Shown here piece after piece: positions 16,972-25,681 of a stretch of 64,000 bases of DNA. Both the position numbers and the translations under genes were made by a program. The notes below the pieces were generated by a model. The model worked only from the letters and a program-made list of their open reading frames with translations. It had not been told where the DNA came from and did no database searches. Source of the DNA: Stutzerimonas stutzeri (GTDB lineage: Bacteria > Pseudomonadota > Gammaproteobacteria > Pseudomonadales > Pseudomonadaceae); NCBI RefSeq assembly GCF_000935215.1, contig NZ_JXXD01000011.1:43425-107424 (forward strand), in the 5' to 3' direction. Numbering within the stretch: the first letter of the stretch is position 1; each line of letters opens with the position of its first letter.

Positions 16972-18015
16972 ATGGACCTGCGCGATCTTTTCGGCATCGA
17001 GCACCCGATCATCCAGGCGCCCATGGCCGGTGCGCAGAATCATCTGCTGGCCGCGGCTGTCTGCGAGGCCGGCGGGCTGGGCTCGATCCCGGCCGGCATG
17101 CTCAATGCCGAGGCGCTGGACGCCGAGCTGACCGCCATCAAGGCGCTGACCGACCGACCGTACAACGTCAATTTCTTCTGCCACCAGACGCCGGCCGCCG
17201 ACCCGACGGCCTTCGACGCCTGGCACCGGATGCTGGCACCGCTCTTCGCCGAATTCGACATCGACCCGGCAGGCATTCCCGCCGGTGCCACCCGCCAGCC
17301 GTTCGACGCGGCCATGGCCGAGGTGCTGGAGCGGCACAAGCCGGCGCTGGTCAGCTTCCACTTCGGCCTGCCTAGCCCCGAACTGTTGCAGCGCGCCCGG
17401 GCCACCGGGGCGAAGATCGCCTCCAGCGCGACAACGGTCGCCGAAGGCCTCTGGCTGCAGCAGCACGACGTCGACCTGGTGATTGCCCAGGGCCTGGAAG
17501 CCGGCGGTCACCGCGGCATCTTTCTCAGCGAGGACCTGACCACCCAGCTCGGCACCTTCGCGCTGCTGCCACAACTGGTCGCCGCGCTGGATGTGCCGGT
17601 GGTCGCTGCCGGCGGCATCGCCGACACCGGGGGCGTGGCCGCGGCGCAGAACCTCGGTGCCGCTGGCGTGCAACTGGGCTCGGCCTATCTGCTGTGCCCG
17701 GAGAGCCGTACCAATGCGCTGCATCGCGCCGCGCTGAAGAGCCCGCAGGCAGCGCATACCGCGCTGACCACCCTGTTCAGCGGGCGCCCGGCGCGCGGCA
17801 TCGTCAACCGCATCATGCGCGAACTGGGCCCGCTACCCGAAGGCGTGCCGCCCTTCCCGCTGGCCGGCAACGCCATCGGCGCGCTGCGCGCCCAGACCGA
17901 GAAGCAGGGCCTGGATCACTGCACGCCGCTGTGGGCCGGGCAGAACGTCAGCGGCTGCCGGGAGATCCCGGCCGGCCAGCTGACCCGTGAACTTGCGGCC
18001 GGCTGGCGGGCCTGA
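16972..18015 (+). CDS. Nitronate monooxygenase (class I, 2-nitropropane dioxygenase-like)
   Basis: 347 residues, FMN-dependent TIM barrel. HPIIQAPMAGA at the N-terminus, SFHFGLPS (about 126) and GLEAGGHRG (about 179) are class I NMO signatures; VVAAGGIAD and GVQLGSAYL bind the phosphate. It oxidises alkyl nitronates such as propionate-3-nitronate, so a detoxification role is likely. The distantly related FabK enoyl reductases share the fold but lack the full motif set. Apparently a single-gene unit. Confidence 0.88.
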   Translation: MDLRDLFGIEHPIIQAPMAGAQNHLLAAAVCEAGGLGSIPAGMLNAEALDAELTAIKALTDRPYNVNFFCHQTPAADPTAFDAWHRMLAPLFAEFDIDPAGIPAGATRQPFDAAMAEVLERHKPALVSFHFGLPSPELLQRARATGAKIASSATTVAEGLWLQQHDVDLVIAQGLEAGGHRGIFLSEDLTTQLGTFALLPQLVAALDVPVVAAGGIADTGGVAAAQNLGAAGVQLGSAYLLCPESRTNALHRAALKSPQAAHTALTTLFSGRPARGIVNRIMRELGPLPEGVPPFPLAGNAIGALRAQTEKQGLDHCTPLWAGQNVSGCREIPAGQLTRELAAGWRA

Positions 18016-18097
18016 GTCATTACGCAGTCCGTCGCGGCGAGCCCTGAGCCGCCGTGACGGAGCGTAGAATCGACCGCACGTCACACGGAACGCCGCC

Positions 18098-18631
18098 ATG
18101 AGCCCACTGACCAATACGCTCGTCTTCCTCGCCACCCTGGCCGGCATGGAAGTCTTTGCCTGGTGGGCACACAAGTACGTGATGCACGGCTGGGGCTGGG
18201 GCTGGCACAAGTCGCACCACGAGCCACGCAGCGGCTGGTTCGAGAAGAACGACCTGTATGCGGTGGTGTTCGCTGGCGTGGCGATCCTGCTGATCGCCCT
18301 CGGCACGGCCGGTTATCACCCGCTGGAATGGATCGGCGCCGGGATGACAGCCTACGGCTTTCTCTACTTCGTCGCCCATGACGGGCTGGTCCATCATCGC
18401 TGGCCGCTGCGCTATGTGCCGCGCAACGGTTATCTCAAGCGGCTGTATCAGGCGCACCGCATGCACCATGCGGTGGAAGGCAAGGAGCGCTGCGTGTCCT
18501 TCGGCTTCCTCTACGCGCCGCCGCTGCCGGTGCTCAAGCGCCAGCTGCGCGAGCTGCACGACGGGCCGTTGCGCAAGCACCAGAGTGCATCTAGCGAGGA
18601 CGTCTCCAGAGATCGACAGGACGCGGCCTGA
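18098..18631 (+). CDS. crtZ: Beta-carotene hydroxylase CrtZ
   Basis: 177 residues. A membrane di-iron hydroxylase converting beta-carotene to zeaxanthin through cryptoxanthin. All histidine boxes of the fatty-acid-hydroxylase family are visible: HKYVMH (about 25), HKSHH (about 37), HDGLVHHR (about 94) and HRMHH (about 120), with hydrophobic segments between. The last 41 bp overlap the end of crtB convergently; Pantoea-type clusters also have crtZ facing crtB. The start has only a weak GGAA upstream. Confidence 0.96.
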   Translation: MSPLTNTLVFLATLAGMEVFAWWAHKYVMHGWGWGWHKSHHEPRSGWFEKNDLYAVVFAGVAILLIALGTAGYHPLEWIGAGMTAYGFLYFVAHDGLVHHRWPLRYVPRNGYLKRLYQAHRMHHAVEGKERCVSFGFLYAPPLPVLKRQLRELHDGPLRKHQSASSEDVSRDRQDAA

Positions 18632-19517
18632 CCTGCATCCGCCGCGAGGCCAGCGCCAGCACACCACCCCCCAGCAGAAACTGCAGCTTCTGCCCTTTGC
18701 TGGTCGAGACGCGCGTATCCCATGCCGCCGCGCCCCGAGCCTTCACCTCGACGCCAATTTGCCGGTAGACGCCATGCGCCGTGGCGATCGACCAGGCCGA
18801 GCGTAACGGCAGGTCCCGCAAGCCCTGAGATGCTGATTGATAGTAGGGTTCGGCCAGATCCACCAGTCGCGCTGCCAGCGTGGCCAATGCCGCACGATGC
18901 TCAGGTAGCGCGACCTCATCTTCAGGGATGCCCACTTCGGCCAGCCACTCGGCCGGCAGGTAGACGCGCCCGATCTGCGCATCCTCGACGATATCGCGGG
19001 CGATATTGGTCAGCTGAAAGGCCAAGCCCAGATCACAGGCGCGATCCAGCGTCGGCTCTGCTTCGGCGCCCATCACCCGCGCCATCATCAGCCCCACCAC
19101 GCCGGCAACCCGGTAGCAGTAGAGCAAGGTGTCGTCGAGGGTCCGGTACTGGTAATCCTGTACATCCATGCGAAAGCCGGCCAGATGCTCCAGCGGGTAC
19201 TCACTGGGGATCTGGTGACGCTGAATCACCTGCTGGAACGCCGCAAAAGCCGGATCGCTCATCGGCTCGCCGGCATAGGCGCGTTCGGTCAGGCCAACCA
19301 GCTCGGCCAACCGCGCCTCGCCAGTCGATCGATCACCCTCGACCTGACCATGCCCCAGCGTCTGCCCGTCGATCACGTCATCACAGTGACGGCACCAAGC
19401 GTAGAGCATCACGGCGCTCTGGCGGGTGCGCTCGTCGAACAGCTTGGCCGCCGCCGCGAAGCTCTTGGAGCCGACGTTGATCGCCTGGGTCGAGTGATCG
19501 ACGACCTTGTCGTTCAT
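18591..19517 (-). CDS. crtB: Phytoene synthase CrtB
   Basis: 308 residues. Condenses two geranylgeranyl-PP to 15-cis-phytoene. Both aspartate-rich motifs are present: CRHCDDVIDG (about 43-52) and NIARDIVEDA (about 165-174), with YCYRVAGVVG between them as expected for squalene/phytoene synthases. The start overlaps the end of crtI by 4 bp (ATGA), so translation is coupled. Last gene of the idi-crtX-Y-I-B operon. Confidence 0.97.
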   Translation of the reverse strand: MNDKVVDHSTQAINVGSKSFAAAAKLFDERTRQSAVMLYAWCRHCDDVIDGQTLGHGQVEGDRSTGEARLAELVGLTERAYAGEPMSDPAFAAFQQVIQRHQIPSEYPLEHLAGFRMDVQDYQYRTLDDTLLYCYRVAGVVGLMMARVMGAEAEPTLDRACDLGLAFQLTNIARDIVEDAQIGRVYLPAEWLAEVGIPEDEVALPEHRAALATLAARLVDLAEPYYQSASQGLRDLPLRSAWSIATAHGVYRQIGVEVKARGAAAWDTRVSTSKGQKLQFLLGGGVLALASRRMQVRPRPVDLWRRPR

Positions 19518-21031
19518 CCGGCCTGCTCCTTCAATAGGAAGTCCTCCAGCATCAGCCCGGCAGTGGCCTTGGCCGAACCTACGACGCCCGGAACTCCAGC
19601 GCCCGGATGGGTACCGGCGCCGACGATATAGAGGTTGGGAATCACGTCATCACGGTTGTGCGGGCGGAACCAGGCGCTCTGGGTAAGGATCGGCTCCAGC
19701 GAAAACGCCGAGCCGAGATGAGCGTTGAGCTTGTCGCGGAAATCGTGCGGCGTGAAGATGCGGTGGGTCACCAGATCACCGCGCAGACCGGGAATATAGT
19801 GCCGCTCGAGGTAGTCGAAAATGCGGTCGCGGTATTTTGGCCCCTCCACCGCCCAATCGATATCTGCCGTGCCCAGGTGTGGCACCGGCGCCAGCACGTA
19901 GTGGCTGGCACAGCCCTCCGGTGCCAGCGACGGATCGGTCACGCAGGGCGCGTGCAGGTAGAGGGAGAAATCATCGGCCAGCGTTTCGCGCTTGAATATC
20001 TCGTCGATCAGCTCGCGATAGCGCGGGCCGAAACACACCGTGTGGTGTTGCAGGTGCTCATGGCGGCGCTTGAGGCCGAAATGGATGACGAACAGCGACA
20101 TCGAGAAACGCTTGCCGGAGAGCCGTTTGGCCTCATCGCGACCACGCTGCTCATGCCCGAGCAGCTGCTTGTAGGTGTTGACCACATCGGCGTTGGAGGC
20201 GACCGCATCGGTATCGAAGCGCCGACCGTCACCCGTGATCACCGCCTTCGCCCGCCCTTCGGTCAGCTCGATGCGCGCCACCTCGGCGTTCAGCTCCAGC
20301 TTGCCGCCCAGGTCCTCGAAAAGCCGGACCATCCCCTGTACCAGCGCACCGGTACCGCCGCGCGGAAACCAGACGCCGCCCTGGCGCTCCAGCGCATGAA
20401 TCAGCGCGTAGATCGACGAGGTTTCGAAGGGGTTGCCGCCGACCAGCAGCGAGTGAAAGGACAGCGCCTGCCGTAGCCGGTCGTTCTCCACGAACTTGGC
20501 CACCATGCTGTACACGTTGCGCCAGGCCTGCAGCTTGGCCAGCTGCGGAGCGACGCCAATCATGCTGCGGAACGACAGGAAGGGCACGGTGCCGAGTTTG
20601 ACGTAGCCCTCTTCATACACCGCGCGCGAATAGGCGAGAAAGCGCTGATAGCCGGCGACGTCACGGGGGTTGAGCGCATAAATCTGCCGGTCCAGCTCGA
20701 CCTGATCGTTGACGTAATCGAAGCTGTAACCGTCCTCCCAGCACAGCCGGTAGAAGGGGCTGACCGGCAGCAGCTCGACGTAGTCGGCCATGCGCTTGCC
20801 GGCGCCGCTGAAGAGTTCTTCCAGCGCCGGCGGATCAGTGATCACCGTCGGCCCGGCGTCGAAGGTGAAGCCCTGGTCGCGGTAGACGTAGGCGCGGCCG
20901 CCCGGCTTGTCGCGCTTCTCCAGCAGCGTCGTCTGGACGCCGGCGCGCTGCAGGCGGATCGCCAACGCCAGCCCGCCGAAACCGGCACCGATCACCACCG
21001 CCCGCCTCACACCGCCTGTTGCCTGGTTCAT
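19514..21031 (-). CDS. crtI: Phytoene desaturase CrtI (lycopene-forming)
   Basis: 505 residues. A FAD-dependent desaturase/isomerase taking phytoene to all-trans lycopene. The dinucleotide fold VVIGAGFGGLALAIRL is at residues 12-27, followed by EKRDKPGGRAY; the C-terminal IVGAGTHPGAGVPGV is the bacterial-type carotenoid desaturase signature. ATG 21031 overlaps the crtY stop by 4 bp. The frame upstream to 21517 is a shadow of crtY. Four-step (lycopene) rather than three-step activity is inferred from the presence of CrtY and CrtZ. Confidence 0.97.
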   Translation of the reverse strand: MNQATGGVRRAVVIGAGFGGLALAIRLQRAGVQTTLLEKRDKPGGRAYVYRDQGFTFDAGPTVITDPPALEELFSGAGKRMADYVELLPVSPFYRLCWEDGYSFDYVNDQVELDRQIYALNPRDVAGYQRFLAYSRAVYEEGYVKLGTVPFLSFRSMIGVAPQLAKLQAWRNVYSMVAKFVENDRLRQALSFHSLLVGGNPFETSSIYALIHALERQGGVWFPRGGTGALVQGMVRLFEDLGGKLELNAEVARIELTEGRAKAVITGDGRRFDTDAVASNADVVNTYKQLLGHEQRGRDEAKRLSGKRFSMSLFVIHFGLKRRHEHLQHHTVCFGPRYRELIDEIFKRETLADDFSLYLHAPCVTDPSLAPEGCASHYVLAPVPHLGTADIDWAVEGPKYRDRIFDYLERHYIPGLRGDLVTHRIFTPHDFRDKLNAHLGSAFSLEPILTQSAWFRPHNRDDVIPNLYIVGAGTHPGAGVPGVVGSAKATAGLMLEDFLLKEQAG

Positions 21032-22194
21032 CGTCTGTCCTTGTGCAGATTGCTGGCGGCCAGCGCCCGCAGCGCCTCGCCCACCGGCACGGGAGGTTTG
21101 CCCGAGACGATGCGCAAGCGGTCCCAGGCAGTCAGCTCGGCCGCATAGAAGCGCTGGATCAGCGGTTCGCGCAGCCGGTAGAAACGCTGCATCACCGCCC
21201 AGCGGCGATCCGCCGGGCCGGCCATGAACAGCATGCGATTGAGCAGGCGGAAGAAGCCGCGCCGGCGCCACTGCAGCGTGGAATAGTCGCGAATCGCGGC
21301 GAACAGGCTGCCTGCATCCCAGCGATCGAGGGCGACCAGGTGGTCGGCCAGGCGCACCGCATCGGGCAGCGAATAGCCCGTGGTGGGGTGGAACAGCGCG
21401 GCCGACAGTCCGCTCTGCGGCACGCCACGCGCCTCGCCCCAGAACGCCGCGATATCGCCGGACAGCACGATGGGCAGCACGCCCTGCTCCTCGCGCAGCA
21501 CCTCGCGGATCGCCCAACCGCGGCCCTCGGCGTAGCGCTGGATATTGGCGCGCAGAGCCTCCGGCGCCACCGCATCGCCGTCGGCGTAGTAGGTGTCTTC
21601 GATCAGCACGCTGTCGACGCTGAGCGGCAGCACGTAGACGAAGCGATAGCCGTCTTTCTGGGCGACGCTGGCGTCCATGATGATCGGCACCTGCAGGCCA
21701 TGGGGCTGCTGCAGACGCAGCTCCTGGCCGAGAAACTTCTGGAAGCCCAGCGCCAGCTGATCGGTCCGCCGCACGCCGCGTCCATCGATCACGGCGCCGG
21801 CCTGCAGGATGTCCCCCGAGCCCAGACGCACCCTTTGTGACTCCACGCTGGCGACGGTCGTGCGCAAACGCACGCCATCGCTCAGTTCTGGCATCAGGTA
21901 CTGGTGAAAGCGCTCCGAGAAGATGCTCGCGTAACCGCTGCCCAGCCGGCGCTGCAGGTCGGGAAAGATCACTTCATAGCCGGGCCAGCGCTTGCCCACC
22001 ATGGGCTCCAGCCAACGGTGCTGAGCCGGCGTCAGATCGTGCTGGTGAAAGGACCAGGTGTGATTGCCGCCCAGGGTGTCGCCCTGCTCGACGAGCAGCA
22101 GGCGCAGATCGGGCCGCTGCTGACGCAGGCGCAGGGCCAGGAGCCCGTTGGCCAGCCCGCCGCCAACCAGGATCAGGTCCGCATCAAGCGCCAC
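21028..22194 (-). CDS. crtY: Lycopene beta-cyclase CrtY
   Basis: 388 residues. Cyclises both ends of lycopene to beta-carotene. LILVGGGLANGLLALRL at the N-terminus binds the dinucleotide; LLVEQGDTLGGNHTWS follows, and FHPTTGYSLPDA (about 275) is the characteristic cyclase motif. I chose GTG 22194, with GGAGG 6 nt upstream, over the ATG at 22218, which lies deeper inside crtX and lacks a site. It overlaps crtX by 11 bp and crtI by 4 bp. Confidence 0.96.
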   Translation of the reverse strand: MALDADLILVGGGLANGLLALRLRQQRPDLRLLLVEQGDTLGGNHTWSFHQHDLTPAQHRWLEPMVGKRWPGYEVIFPDLQRRLGSGYASIFSERFHQYLMPELSDGVRLRTTVASVESQRVRLGSGDILQAGAVIDGRGVRRTDQLALGFQKFLGQELRLQQPHGLQVPIIMDASVAQKDGYRFVYVLPLSVDSVLIEDTYYADGDAVAPEALRANIQRYAEGRGWAIREVLREEQGVLPIVLSGDIAAFWGEARGVPQSGLSAALFHPTTGYSLPDAVRLADHLVALDRWDAGSLFAAIRDYSTLQWRRRGFFRLLNRMLFMAGPADRRWAVMQRFYRLREPLIQRFYAAELTAWDRLRIVSGKPPVPVGEALRALAASNLHKDRR

Positions 22195-23470
22195 TCGCCA
22201 CCTCCGGTCGTAGTCCATCTGTCCCGAGCGCAGCCTCGATCAGCTCGGCGGCACGCACCGCACCACCGGCCTCACGCACTTCTGCTCCCAGTTGCGCCGC
22301 CCGCTGGCGAAACTCGCCTTCGTTCAACAGCCGCTGCAATGCGTGGCCGATCCGCGCCGGGCTCGCCAGTTGCGGCTGCAGGCGCAGGCCGACGCCGGCA
22401 TGTTCGATACGCCCTGCGACACCCGGCTGATCGAAGGCAATCGGCAGCGCCAGCATCGGCACACCGGCCTCCAGGGCATCGAGCACGGTATTCAGCCCGG
22501 CGTGGGTGATGACCGCCGCAGCCATGGCCAATGCCGCCCGCTGGGGCGCGAAGTCGGTGACCCAATGCGCGCCCTCGCCCTGCAGCCGCGCCGATTGCGC
22601 GGCATTCAGCCCGCCGCAATGTGCGATCAACAGCTGTACGCCGAGCGGCTTGCAGGCGCGGGCGATATTGCGCAACAAGCTGTAGCGATGACCCTGGAGG
22701 GTGCCCAGCGAGGCGAAGACGAACGGCCGCGTCGGATCGATTGGCAGGTTCAGCTCGGCTTCGTTTTCCAGCGGGCGCCGCAACGGCCCGACAGCATGAA
22801 AATTCGCCGGGAGCTGGCGGCGCGGAAAGTCGAAGCCTGGCACCGTCTGGCTGACCTGCAGCAGCGGCGACAGGCACTCGCTCAAGGTCGAGCGCGGCGC
22901 CAGGCCGAACGCCTGACAGTAGTGCTGGATCACCTCGGCGTGGGGGCGCATCAGGCGGTCGTAGACACGACTGCTGTGCAGGTTGAGCTGCTCGCCCCAG
23001 TCAGTCGCCCGGTAGCGCCAAGGCATCACCGGCAAGGGCACCAGCGGCTCGCGATTGAACGGCAAGGCGCAGGCGATGGATACGAACGGCAGGCCAAGAT
23101 GCTCGGCCACCAGCGCACCCGCTGGCTCCATCTGATCGGCCAGCACGGCGTCGACCTTCAGCGAACGCAGCATGTCCGGCGCCTCGCGACAGAACAGTGC
23201 AGTACTCGCCGCCATGTCGGCGATGACCCGCCGAATGCCGAACGGCCCCGGTTGCGTGGCGCGGCGGACCACCGCAGCCAGGCTACCCGGCGGATGGGAA
23301 TCGGCGCCGATGACGGTAAATCCGGCGTCGGACAGCTCCAACAGCGCAGCGACATCGGCCTGCTGAACGAAGGTGACGCGATGACCGCGCTGCACCAGCT
23401 GCCAGACGACCGCTTCGAACGCGCGCAGGTGGCTGAGAAAGGGCGGCGCGATTGCCGCGAAATGAGTCAT
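22184..23470 (-). CDS. crtX: Zeaxanthin glucosyltransferase CrtX
   Basis: 428 residues, GT1 family. Transfers glucose from UDP-glucose to zeaxanthin hydroxyls, giving mono- and diglucosides. N-terminal HFAAIAPPFLSHLRA is the acceptor-domain start; the C-terminal donor-binding motif is seen in HAGLNTVLDALEAGVPMLAL and IAFDQPGVAGRI (about 320-360). It begins 19 bp after idi. Its position between idi and crtY is as in Pantoea clusters. The pigment made is therefore likely a glucosylated zeaxanthin. Confidence 0.94.
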   Translation of the reverse strand: MTHFAAIAPPFLSHLRAFEAVVWQLVQRGHRVTFVQQADVAALLELSDAGFTVIGADSHPPGSLAAVVRRATQPGPFGIRRVIADMAASTALFCREAPDMLRSLKVDAVLADQMEPAGALVAEHLGLPFVSIACALPFNREPLVPLPVMPWRYRATDWGEQLNLHSSRVYDRLMRPHAEVIQHYCQAFGLAPRSTLSECLSPLLQVSQTVPGFDFPRRQLPANFHAVGPLRRPLENEAELNLPIDPTRPFVFASLGTLQGHRYSLLRNIARACKPLGVQLLIAHCGGLNAAQSARLQGEGAHWVTDFAPQRAALAMAAAVITHAGLNTVLDALEAGVPMLALPIAFDQPGVAGRIEHAGVGLRLQPQLASPARIGHALQRLLNEGEFRQRAAQLGAEVREAGGAVRAAELIEAALGTDGLRPEVASGA

Positions 23471-23489
23471 CTGGCGGCTCCGCCCGGCA

Positions 23490-24530
23490 TCAGGCAGTGG
23501 GCACTTGCAGCAGCCGCGCCTGCCGCAGCTCGGCCAGGCCAGCCGAACCTGTACAGAAACAGGCGATGCGCAGCTGCTCGATCAGCACCTCGAAGTGCTT
23601 GACCACCGCCTCACTGCTCAGCATCGCGGCTTGCAGCACGCCCGCTGCCTGCCCGACCAGATCGGCGCCCAGGCAGATCGCCTTGGCCGCCGCCACACCG
23701 TCGCGAATACCACCGGAAGCGATAAGCGGCGTTTCCGGGCAGGCCTTGCGCACGGCCTGCAGCGCGTGCGCGGTGGGGATGCCCCAATCGGCGAAGGCCT
23801 GGGCGATCGCGCGCTGACTGACATCGCTGGCGCGCTCGGCTTCCACCGCGGCCCAGCTGGTACCGCCGGACCCCGCGACATCGATGGCGGCAACACCGGC
23901 GTCGACCAGCTGCCGTGCCACCGTCGCGGATATGCCGGCACCGACTTCCTTGATCACCACAGGCGCAGCCAGGCGGCTGGCAAGCGCTTCGATCGCCCGC
24001 AGCACGCCTCGCCAATCACGGTCGCCACCCGGCTGCTCCGCCTCCTGCAGCGGGTTCAGGTGCACGATCAGCGCATCGCCATCGATCATCTCGACCGCGC
24101 GCCGCGCCTCGTCCACACCGTAGCCGCGTACCAGCTGCGCGGCACCGAAGTTGGCCAGCAGGAGGATGTCCGGCGCCAGCTGGCGCAGCTGCCCGGTCAG
24201 GCCCTGATCTCCCGCGGTTTCAAGCGCAACCCGCTGCGAACCCACAGCCATGGCGATACCCAAGTGTTGCGCGGCTTCCGCCAGGTGCGCATTGATCGCG
24301 GCAGAACGTGCGGCGCCGCCAGTCATCGAGCTGATTAGCAGCGGCGCCCGCAGCTGGCGGCCGAACAGCGCGCTATGCAGGTCGATCTCATCAAGGTGCA
24401 ACTCGGGCAGGGCGCAGTGCTCAAAGCGAAATGCGCCGAAACCGGTACCCGTCGCACCGGCTGCCCGCGTCGGGTCCAGGACGATATCCAGATGATCGTT
24501 TTTGCGGTTGACCAACGATTGTTTGCTCAT
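23490..24530 (-). CDS. idi: Isopentenyl-diphosphate delta-isomerase, type 2 (FMN-dependent)
   Basis: 346 residues. Interconverts IPP and DMAPP to prime the C20 pathway. It is a type 2 enzyme: N-terminal [19 protein letters not shown] (about 69) and [16 protein letters not shown] (about 215), then [14 protein letters not shown] as FMN-phosphate site. ATG 24530 has GGAAG 9 nt upstream; the frame to 24647 crosses the divergent promoter region. First gene of the crt operon. Confidence 0.95.
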   Translation of the reverse strand: MSKQSLVNRKNDHLDIVLDPTRAAGATGTGFGAFRFEHCALPELHLDEIDLHSALFGRQLRAPLLISSMTGGAARSAAINAHLAEAAQHLGIAMAVGSQRVALETAGDQGLTGQLRQLAPDILLLANFGAAQLVRGYGVDEARRAVEMIDGDALIVHLNPLQEAEQPGGDRDWRGVLRAIEALASRLAAPVVIKEVGAGISATVARQLVDAGVAAIDVAGSGGTSWAAVEAERASDVSQRAIAQAFADWGIPTAHALQAVRKACPETPLIASGGIRDGVAAAKAICLGADLVGQAAGVLQAAMLSSEAVVKHFEVLIEQLRIACFCTGSAGLAELRQARLLQVPTA

Positions 24531-24599
24531 GGAAATCGGCTTCCGGGAAGACTTGTTTGGACGTGACGCCCTGAAAAAAGTGCTATGCGATGGCAACGA

Positions 24600-24648
24600 G
24601 TTGTACAGGTTTTTGTCATAACGTCCAATCGTTGTACAACATTGCACA
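24600..24648. promoter_or_regulatory. Divergent idi/crtE promoters with repeated GTTGTACA elements
   Basis: Toward idi (minus): TTGGAC (24628-24623), 17 bp, TACAAC (24605-24600). Toward crtE (plus): TTGTCA (24613-24618), 16 bp, TACAAC (24635-24640). Both -10 elements lie in a TTGTACA word (24601 and 24632, 31 bp apart), and a variant TTGCACA follows at 24642. One regulator binding TTGTACA could therefore control both sides of the cluster. The -10s are weak matches. Confidence 0.5.
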
Positions 24649-24688
24649 ACCCTGGTGCTCGAACTGGGGCGCCAGCGAGGGCACCGCC

Positions 24689-25579
24689 ATGCAAACGCAG
24701 AATTCCACCCTCCCGCTTCCGCAATGCGACAGCCTGCTGCGCCTGCGGCGACAGGTCGACGAGCGCCTGGCCATGCGCCTGCCGCGACCCGAGTTGGAGC
24801 TGGACAAGGTCACGCTGGCGTTACGTGAAGGCACCCTCGCTCCCGGCAAACGAATCAGGCCACTGTTGTTGCTGCTGGCGCTGGGAGATCTCGGCGTTGA
24901 CCCCGATATCGGCCTGGACCCGGCCTGTGCGCTGGAGATGATCCACGCCGCCTCGCTGTTTCTCGACGACATGCCATGCATGGACAACGCCAGCCTGCGG
25001 CGCGGCCAGCCGACCATTCATCTGCGTTTCGGCGAGGATGTCGCCGTCCTCGCCTCAGTGGCCCTGCTCAGCCATGCCTATGGCATAACCGCCACCGCGC
25101 CCAGGCTCACCCCCAGGCAGCGCAACGACGCGGTGGCCACACTGGCGCGAGCGGTCGGTGCGCAGGGCCTCGTGAGTGGGCAATTTCGCGACCTGCATGA
25201 CGCACAAGAAGCACAGCAGCTCGATGCGGTGATTGCCACCAATCAGCTGAAAACCGGCTCACTGTTCACCGCCGCATTGGAAGTTGCGGCCCTGCTCGCG
25301 GGGGCTGAGCGGACGCGGACACGCTATCTGCAAGGCTTTGCCAACGAACTGGGCCTGGCGTTTCAGCTGCTCGACGATATCGCCGATGGCCTGACGCCCG
25401 AACAGACCGGCAAGGACTGCCAGCAGGACCGGGCCAAGGCTACCGTGGTCTCGCTGCTTGGCCAGCAGGCGGCAGAGCAGCAGCTGGCAACCCATCGAGA
25501 GGCCGCCCTCACCCATCTTGATGCCGCCGGCCTGGGCGATGGCGAACTGGCCGCGCTCATGCGCCAGCTGTTCGGCTGA
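24689..25579 (+). CDS. crtE: Geranylgeranyl diphosphate synthase CrtE
   Basis: 296 residues. Adds IPP to farnesyl-PP (and shorter allylic primers) to give GGPP. The first aspartate-rich motif is [10 protein letters not shown] (about 92-101, the DDxxxxD form of bacterial type II enzymes) and the second is QLLDDIADG (about 230); [10 protein letters not shown] is the IPP-binding region. ATG 24689 has GAGGG upstream. It is divergent from idi, unlike Pantoea, where crtE starts the same operon. Confidence 0.95.
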   Translation: MQTQNSTLPLPQCDSLLRLRRQVDERLAMRLPRPELELDKVTLALREGTLAPGKRIRPLLLLLALGDLGVDPDIGLDPACALEMIHAASLFLDDMPCMDNASLRRGQPTIHLRFGEDVAVLASVALLSHAYGITATAPRLTPRQRNDAVATLARAVGAQGLVSGQFRDLHDAQEAQQLDAVIATNQLKTGSLFTAALEVAALLAGAERTRTRYLQGFANELGLAFQLLDDIADGLTPEQTGKDCQQDRAKATVVSLLGQQAAEQQLATHREAALTHLDAAGLGDGELAALMRQLFG

Positions 25580-25600
25580 ATGGAGCGACCCCGTGTTGAC

Positions 25601-25625
25601 GCTTCATCAGTGCAATGGATGAAGC
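25601..25625. repeat. 8-bp perfect inverted repeat before the acyl-CoA dehydrogenase
   Basis: GCTTCATC (25601-25608) and GATGAAGC (25618-25625) with a 9-nt spacer, 57-81 bp upstream of the next start codon. There is no T run, so it is a poor terminator for crtE and may be an operator. Confidence 0.45.
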
Positions 25626-25681
25626 TAGGCAATGGAAAACCGCGGTCCTTAGACTCGGGCCGATAAAAATGGAGGTTGACC

